NCBI GenBank assembly: GCA_900551605.1
Contig: URWS01000037.1
Coordinates: forward strand, 1-9,006
Source of the DNA: an uncultured Collinsella sp.
GTDB taxonomy: Bacteria > Actinomycetota > Coriobacteriia > Coriobacteriales > Coriobacteriaceae
Length of the DNA stretch: 9,006 nucleotides
Reading direction: 5' to 3'
Positions within the stretch are counted from its first letter, which is position 1. Every line of letters begins with the position of its first letter. Of the stretch, positions 5,275 through 9,006 are shown piece after piece. Below the pieces are notes generated by a model. It searched no databases and was not told where the DNA came from. It worked only from the letters and a program-made list of their open reading frames with translations. A program made the position numbers and the translations under genes.

Positions 5275-7941
5275 ATGACACCTCTCGCAAAACGTCTCCC
5301 GCGCGAGCTGCGCCGCAATATCGGCAAGTACCTGGGCATCTTTTTGCTTATGTGCGGAAGCATCGCCCTTACCTCGGGCTTTTTGCTCGCGGCGCATTCC
5401 ATCGGTTGCCTTATCGACGACATGCGCGATGCGTACACGATTGAGGACGGCCGCGTGACCACCTCCTTTGAGGCCACTAAAGACCAGCTCAAGGCCGCCG
5501 AGGACGCGGCCGACGACGTCGGCGGCGTCACGCTCTACAAGAATTTCTCCATCGACGCCATCATCAAAAAGACCGCCGGCGACGACGGCACCAAGCGCAC
5601 GCTGCGCACCTATGCGCACCGCAGCAAGGTCGATATCGCGTCCTACTGTGAGGGCAAGGAACCCAAGGTGGATGACGAGGTGGCCATCGACCGTGTCTTC
5701 GCCACCAACAACGACCTCGCCGTGGGCGATAAGGTTGAGCTTGAGGGCCGCACCTACATCATCTGCGGCATCATGACCCAGCCCGATAGCCAGGCGCTGT
5801 TCCTCAACAATTCGGACTTTACGGTGAACACCATCACGTACGGCGTGGCCGAGGTCGCCGATGGCGGCTTTGCCGCGCTCGAGGATGCCGGTGGCGCACC
5901 CGCCTACACCTACTCCTTCACCTTTACCGATCGCGACCTCCCCACCGCGGACCGCATTGACGCCGAGCAAGATATGGTCGAGGCGCTGACCGACGCCGAT
6001 GCGCGCGTGGACGATCTGATCGACGCCGATTCCAACCAGGGCATTGGCTATGCGCGCGACGACGTGGACGGCGACTCTATGATGTGGATGACGCTGCTCG
6101 ACATCATCATCGTGATCATGGCGTTTGTCTTTGTGGTCCTTACCGACGCCACCATCGAGGAGGAGAGCGCCATCATCGGCACGCTGCTCGCCAGCGGCTA
6201 TCGTCGACGCGAGATCGTGCTGCACTACCTGGCACTTCCCGCCATCGTGGGCGTGGTCGCGGCGCTTTTGGGCACTGCGCTCGGCGTTGTGTTCTTTACC
6301 GAGCCCATGCGCAGCCTCTATTACGGTTCGTATAGCCTGCCGCCCTTCCAGGTGTACTGGAGCTGGGAGATCTTTGTGAAGTGCGCCGTGGTTCCCGCCG
6401 CCGCGCTCATCCTCATCACGCTGGTGGGCCTGCTTCGCAAGATGGGCAAGACGCCGTTGCAGTTCCTTCGTCACGAGGCGAGCGGCAAATCGGGCACCAA
6501 GCGCGGCTTGCAGCTGCCGGAGCGCATGGGTTTTGTTTCCCGCTTCCGCCTGCGTATCTTCCTGCGCAACCTGGGCAACTTCGCCACGCTCTTCGTGGGC
6601 ATTGCGTTTGCGTCGCTGCTGCTGCTCTTTGGCCTGGCGATTCTGCCCACGATGACGCACTATGCGGACAACCTCGAGACAGGCCTGGTCGCCGAGCACC
6701 AGTACACGCTCAAGGCGCCGCTGGAGCTCGAGGGTACTGCCGAGGAGCGCGAGCAGTGGTCGGCACTCGAGCGCTTGCAGTCGGTTGACGGCGCGCTGCT
6801 TTCCGCCGCTCAGGATGCCGATGACGAGCTTGACGACGCGGCCGATGCGGCGCAGGCGGCAGCCGATGCCGCGACCGCATCTCCGTCTGCCGAGAGCCTG
6901 ACTGCGGCGCAGGATGCGCTTGTAAACGTCCAGGACAAGAAGGATGCGCTCTACGCGCGCCTTGACGATCTTGCCGATGCCCTCGGCTGCAACCGCGACG
7001 AGGCTATCGACCTGATCGACAAGGCCTCTAAGATCGACACTGACAACGACGACATTCACCCGGTTAACACGACCGATAACGGTGCAGACAAGATTGCGCA
7101 GACCGAGAAATATGCCGTTTACCAGCTGCAATACGACCGCGGCGATGGTAATGGCGAGGAGACGATTTCTGTCTACGGCATCTCGCCCGATTCGCGCTAT
7201 TGGAAAGACCTCAACGTTGGCGATGGGCGCGTCGTCTTTGGCGGCGGCCTGCTCGACAAGTTTGGCTGGAGCGAGGGCCAGAAGGTCACGCTCATCGACA
7301 AATACGAGGGGGAGCATTATTCCCTTGAGTACGCGGGCAAGGACTGTGCCTGGGGCTCCAAGTCGGACATGAATATCTATATGAGTATCGACGACTTTAA
7401 CGAGCTGTTCGGCAACGACGCCGCCTACTTTAACGGCTATGTGAGCGACGAGAAGCTCGACCTCGATGCTCGTTACTTTGCCGGCGACACCACGCCCGAC
7501 GACATGCGGGCCGTGGGCGACCAGTTCATCGGCATGATGAGCAAAATGATCGGAATGATGATCGGGCTCGCGGTGTTCATCTTCCTGCTGTTTATGTACC
7601 TGCTGACCAAGGCGGTGATCGACCACAGCGCCCGTTCGATCAGCTACATGAAAGTCTTTGGCTATCGCGATAGCGAGATCTCGCATCTGTACATCCGCTC
7701 GATCACGCTGTGCGTGGCGGCGTCGCTCGTGCTGAGCCTGCCGGTCATTATTGGCTCGCTCACGGCCATCTTCCGCTCGATGCTGCTCGCCTACAACGGC
7801 AATATCGAGATCTACGTGCCCGCTTGGTCCATGGCGGCGTGCGTGGGCATTGGCTTTGTGACCTACCTGGTCGTGGCGCTGCTGCACACGCGCTCCGTCA
7901 GGCGCGTCAGCCTGGCCGAGGCGCTCAAGGTCCAGGAATAG
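5275..7941 (+). CDS. Large duplicated FtsX-type ABC permease with coiled-coil insert
   Basis: Integral membrane permease, 888 aa, built of two FtsX/MacB-like halves. Half 1: TM1 about 17-42, extracytoplasmic domain 46-268, TM2 about 271-292, TM3 about 318-342, TM4 about 367-388. Half 2: TM5 about 434-458, extracytoplasmic domain about 460-757, TM6 about 759-782, TM7 about 808-832, TM8 about 849-872. After TM2 and TM6 come the expected coupling-helix motifs, EEESAIIGTLLASGYRRREI (296-315) and SARSISYMKVFGYRDSEI (785-802), which contact the ATPase. Both soluble domains have a MacB periplasmic-core-like stretch (LAVGDKVELEG, 148-158; GWSEGQKVTLID, 664-675). The second also carries an Ala/Asp-rich helical insert (about 493-590) that looks like a coiled coil. 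ATG 5275 is 8 bases after the ATPase stop with only a weak GGCGG, so coupling is likely. It has no TTA, CTA or TCA codon in 888. Substrate unknown; the C-terminus SLAEALKVQE is typical of the family. Confidence 0.93.
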   Translation: MTPLAKRLPRELRRNIGKYLGIFLLMCGSIALTSGFLLAAHSIGCLIDDMRDAYTIEDGRVTTSFEATKDQLKAAEDAADDVGGVTLYKNFSIDAIIKKTAGDDGTKRTLRTYAHRSKVDIASYCEGKEPKVDDEVAIDRVFATNNDLAVGDKVELEGRTYIICGIMTQPDSQALFLNNSDFTVNTITYGVAEVADGGFAALEDAGGAPAYTYSFTFTDRDLPTADRIDAEQDMVEALTDADARVDDLIDADSNQGIGYARDDVDGDSMMWMTLLDIIIVIMAFVFVVLTDATIEEESAIIGTLLASGYRRREIVLHYLALPAIVGVVAALLGTALGVVFFTEPMRSLYYGSYSLPPFQVYWSWEIFVKCAVVPAAALILITLVGLLRKMGKTPLQFLRHEASGKSGTKRGLQLPERMGFVSRFRLRIFLRNLGNFATLFVGIAFASLLLLFGLAILPTMTHYADNLETGLVAEHQYTLKAPLELEGTAEEREQWSALERLQSVDGALLSAAQDADDELDDAADAAQAAADAATASPSAESLTAAQDALVNVQDKKDALYARLDDLADALGCNRDEAIDLIDKASKIDTDNDDIHPVNTTDNGADKIAQTEKYAVYQLQYDRGDGNGEETISVYGISPDSRYWKDLNVGDGRVVFGGGLLDKFGWSEGQKVTLIDKYEGEHYSLEYAGKDCAWGSKSDMNIYMSIDDFNELFGNDAAYFNGYVSDEKLDLDARYFAGDTTPDDMRAVGDQFIGMMSKMIGMMIGLAVFIFLLFMYLLTKAVIDHSARSISYMKVFGYRDSEISHLYIRSITLCVAASLVLSLPVIIGSLTAIFRSMLLAYNGNIEIYVPAWSMAACVGIGFVTYLVVALLHTRSVRRVSLAEALKVQE

Positions 7942-7953
7942 AGAACCGCCCAC

Positions 7954-7996
7954 ACGCGGGGGCACGAACCGAAGGAAGGGTGCCCCCGCGTTATTT
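7954..7996 (+). terminator. Rho-independent terminator of the MacB-type ABC unit
   Basis: ACGCGGGGGCAC (7954-7965) and GTGCCCCCGCGT (7980-7991) form a perfect 12-bp stem with a 14-base loop, followed by the short T-rich run TTATTT (7991-7996). It starts 13 bases after the permease stop. The stem is very GC-rich; the T run is modest, as is usual in high-GC genomes. Confidence 0.8.
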
Positions 7997-8021
7997 GCCC
8001 GCCAGGCCCGACGTGGGCAAA
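7994..8021. repeat. Short inverted repeat just after the terminator
   Basis: TTTGCCC (7994-8000) and GGGCAAA (8015-8021) are exact 7-bp inverted arms around 14 bases. The left arm shares its T bases with the terminator tail. Alternative pairing GCCC (8006-8009) with GGGC (8015-8018) is also possible. It may be an operator or part of the leader of the methyltransferase gene. The remaining spacer to 8050 shows no clear promoter. Confidence 0.4.
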
Positions 8022-8060
8022 CGCGCGCAACGTCAGACTTCCCCGAACAGAAGGAGACCC

Positions 8061-8705
8061 ATGGCAAGATCGGCAGAGGAGCTCAAGCAGCTCTCCATCA
8101 AGGAGTTCACCGAGGCGGCAAAGGTCTACGAATCCGGCCATGCCGGCATTTACGAGATGTGCAAGGACGACTATCCGCAAATGCTCGAGGAGCTTGAGCT
8201 CGAACCGTTCGAGGACGCGCTCGACGTGGGCTGTGGAACCGGAGCCGTCCTAGAACTGCTCCACGCCCGGTACCCCAGCAAGCACTTGACTGGACTCGAT
8301 CTCACACCCGGGATGATCGACGTCGCCCGGGCAAAGCAGCTCGATAACGTCAGCTTTGTCGTCGGAGACGCGGAGGCACTGCCCTTCGAGCCCCGGAGCT
8401 TCGACGCCGTGCTCTGCTCTAACAGCTTCCATCACTACCCGCATCCGGAGAGGTTTTTCGCCGAGGTGGCACGCGTCCTTCGGCCCGGCGGGCGACTGGT
8501 CCTTCGCGACTACACCTCGAACGATGTCGCGGTCTGGCTCATGAACAACATCGAGCTACCGCTGGCACGCCTCTTGGGCCATGGCGACGTGCGCATCCTC
8601 AAGCTGTCCGAGCTACGCGCGCTCGTCGAGGAATCCGGGCTCACCCCGCTCAAGCTCGAGGCACAGAAGGGATTCCGCGCGCATCTGGTCGCGCGAAAGG
8701 GCTAG
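8061..8705 (+). CDS. Class I SAM-dependent methyltransferase (UbiE/Methyltransf_11-like)
   Basis: Soluble cytoplasmic methyltransferase of 214 aa. Motif I DVGCGTG at 55-61 binds S-adenosylmethionine, the acidic end of strand 2 is in TGLDLTPGMID (D80), motif II region GDAEALPF at 102-109 (D103) places the adenine, SFDAVLCSNSFHHY at 113-126 is strand 4, and RPGGRLVL at 141-148 is the post-strand 5 turn. The N-terminal KEFTEAAKVYESGHAGIYEM (14-33) is a substrate-lid helix common in UbiE-like enzymes. The substrate (small molecule, quinone or lipid) cannot be assigned. AAGGAG (8051-8056) lies 4 bases before ATG 8061, and the frame further left lies within the upstream permease gene, so this start is firm. 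It follows the terminator and is probably its own unit. It contains three CTA leucine codons, unlike the transporter genes to the left. Confidence 0.92.
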   Translation: MARSAEELKQLSIKEFTEAAKVYESGHAGIYEMCKDDYPQMLEELELEPFEDALDVGCGTGAVLELLHARYPSKHLTGLDLTPGMIDVARAKQLDNVSFVVGDAEALPFEPRSFDAVLCSNSFHHYPHPERFFAEVARVLRPGGRLVLRDYTSNDVAVWLMNNIELPLARLLGHGDVRILKLSELRALVEESGLTPLKLEAQKGFRAHLVARKG

Positions 8706-8728
8706 CGGTCCGCGCCAGGACGCTCCGT

Positions 8729-8800
8729 CACGCCGGGGCACGCCGTCAACGCCGCCACACCAGGGCACGCCATCAAACCAGATTGTGGCCACGCCAGAAC
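8729..8800. repeat. GC-rich degenerate direct repeats downstream of the methyltransferase
   Basis: GGGCACGCCGTCAA (8736-8749) and GGGCACGCCATCAA (8763-8776) are identical at 13 of 14 bases and lie 27 bp apart. Weaker copies of the CACGCC core are at 8729 and 8790, and related CGCGCC words continue at 8800, 8818 and 8840. No credible gene covers the stretch: the open frames here have repetitive Pro/Thr/Ala/Arg composition and no ribosome site. Confidence 0.5.
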
Positions 8801-8815
8801 GCGCCGCCAAACCAA

Positions 8816-8845
8816 GGCGCGCCGCCACAAACGTGACGGCGCGCC
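8816..8845. repeat. Strong GC-rich hairpin, possible terminator without a T run
   Basis: The arms at 8816-8828 and 8833-8845 (GGCGCGCCGCCAC and GTGACGGCGCGCC) pair over 13 bp with a single C-A mismatch, around a 4-base AAAC loop. No T tract follows on the plus strand. On the minus strand it is followed by TTGGTTTGG, a weak U-rich tail. It lies 110 bases after the methyltransferase stop and may end transcription from either side, or may be a mobile repeat unit. Confidence 0.55.
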
Positions 8846-8892
8846 CCACTTACCAGATGCCGATGATTCGCCGGTCTACCGGTCGGGTTGGC

Positions 8893-8978
8893 AAGGACTG
8901 TCCCTATATGCCGGCCTTCGGGGACGTTCCTTTCCTGCCGGCACTTGGGAAGGGGGTGCGGACAATTTTTCGTACCAC
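8893..8978. repeat. Inverted/direct repeat block, likely dispersed intergenic repeat
   Basis: AAGGACTGTCCCT (8893-8905) is mirrored by GGGGACGTTCCTT (8920-8932), matching at 10 of 13 bases when reversed. TGCCGGC occurs at 8909-8915 and again 27 bp on at 8936-8942. Then come a G-run (8952-8956), GCGGACAATTTTTCG (8958-8972), and a loose GGTG/CACC pairing (8955-8958 with 8975-8978). The compact mix of inverted GTCCC and GGGAC words resembles REP-like or RAYT-associated repeats; this family link is inference. No gene is supported in 8706-9006. Confidence 0.45.
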
Positions 8979-9006
8979 CTAGACTGCCAGCCCCAGGCGT
9001 CTCCTC

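Noticed and set aside
7710..8060. N-terminal extension of the methyltransferase frame into the permease gene
   Set aside because: The extension runs through the permease coding region and the terminator, and has no methyltransferase features. ATG 8061 has a good ribosome site.
5125..8067. 980-codon open frame on the minus strand opposite the FtsX permease
   Set aside because: It is in exact antisense codon register with the permease, so it stays open only because that gene lacks TTA, CTA and TCA codons. Its translation is rich in Arg, His and Gln, with no recognisable domain.
8729..8845. CRISPR array
   Set aside because: Repeats are short, degenerate and GC-rich without unique spacers of constant length, and no cas gene is near.
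8581..8982. 133-codon plus-strand frame overlapping the methyltransferase end and the repeat region
   Set aside because: It starts inside the methyltransferase in another frame, has repetitive composition, and has no ribosome binding site.
8979..9006. Possible C-terminal tail of a minus-strand gene (RRRLGLAV then TAG)
   Set aside because: Only eight codons before the stop are visible. It could be the end of a convergent gene, but the window is too short to support a call.

Overview
The window is GC-rich bacterial DNA from what looks like a high-GC actinobacterium. A Coriobacteriia member close to Collinsella is my best guess, from the codon style, the paired transporter cassettes and the repeat-like sequence at the right edge. 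This is inference from general impression; no marker gene is present. No tRNA, rRNA, CRISPR array, transposase or phage gene is visible.

Left part (1-4458): a minus-strand NarL/DesK-class (HisKA_3) sensor histidine kinase runs off the left edge. Across a 197-bp divergent intergenic region lies a plus-strand operon of one ABC ATPase (312 aa) and two half-size ABC-2-type permeases (395 and 401 aa). The three transporter genes are tightly packed: a 9-bp gap, then a 14-bp overlap. The likely logic is an envelope-stress or drug-responsive exporter whose expression is set by the kinase and a response regulator that would lie beyond the left edge. The intergenic region has a probable leaderless -10 for the kinase and an imperfect inverted repeat that could be the regulator site.

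Middle part (4459-7996): a short AT-rich spacer with no terminator-like hairpin, but with evenly spaced half-sites, precedes a MacB/LolD-type ATPase (237 aa). Eight bases later comes a large duplicated FtsX-type permease (888 aa), with two extracytoplasmic domains and an Ala/Asp-rich coiled-coil insert in the second. A strong rho-independent terminator closes this unit. The cassette resembles mechanotransmitting or substrate-extruding ABC systems rather than importers, as there is no binding protein.

Right part (7997-9006): a single class I SAM-dependent methyltransferase (214 aa) with its own ribosome binding site is followed by 301 bp without a credible gene. That stretch holds GC-rich degenerate direct repeats, a 13-bp-stem hairpin, and an inverted/direct repeat block that looks like a dispersed intergenic repeat.

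I see no clearly new multi-gene system. The most promising points are the coiled-coil FtsX permease with its AT-rich operator-like upstream region, the divergent kinase/exporter control region, and the repeat block at the right edge.
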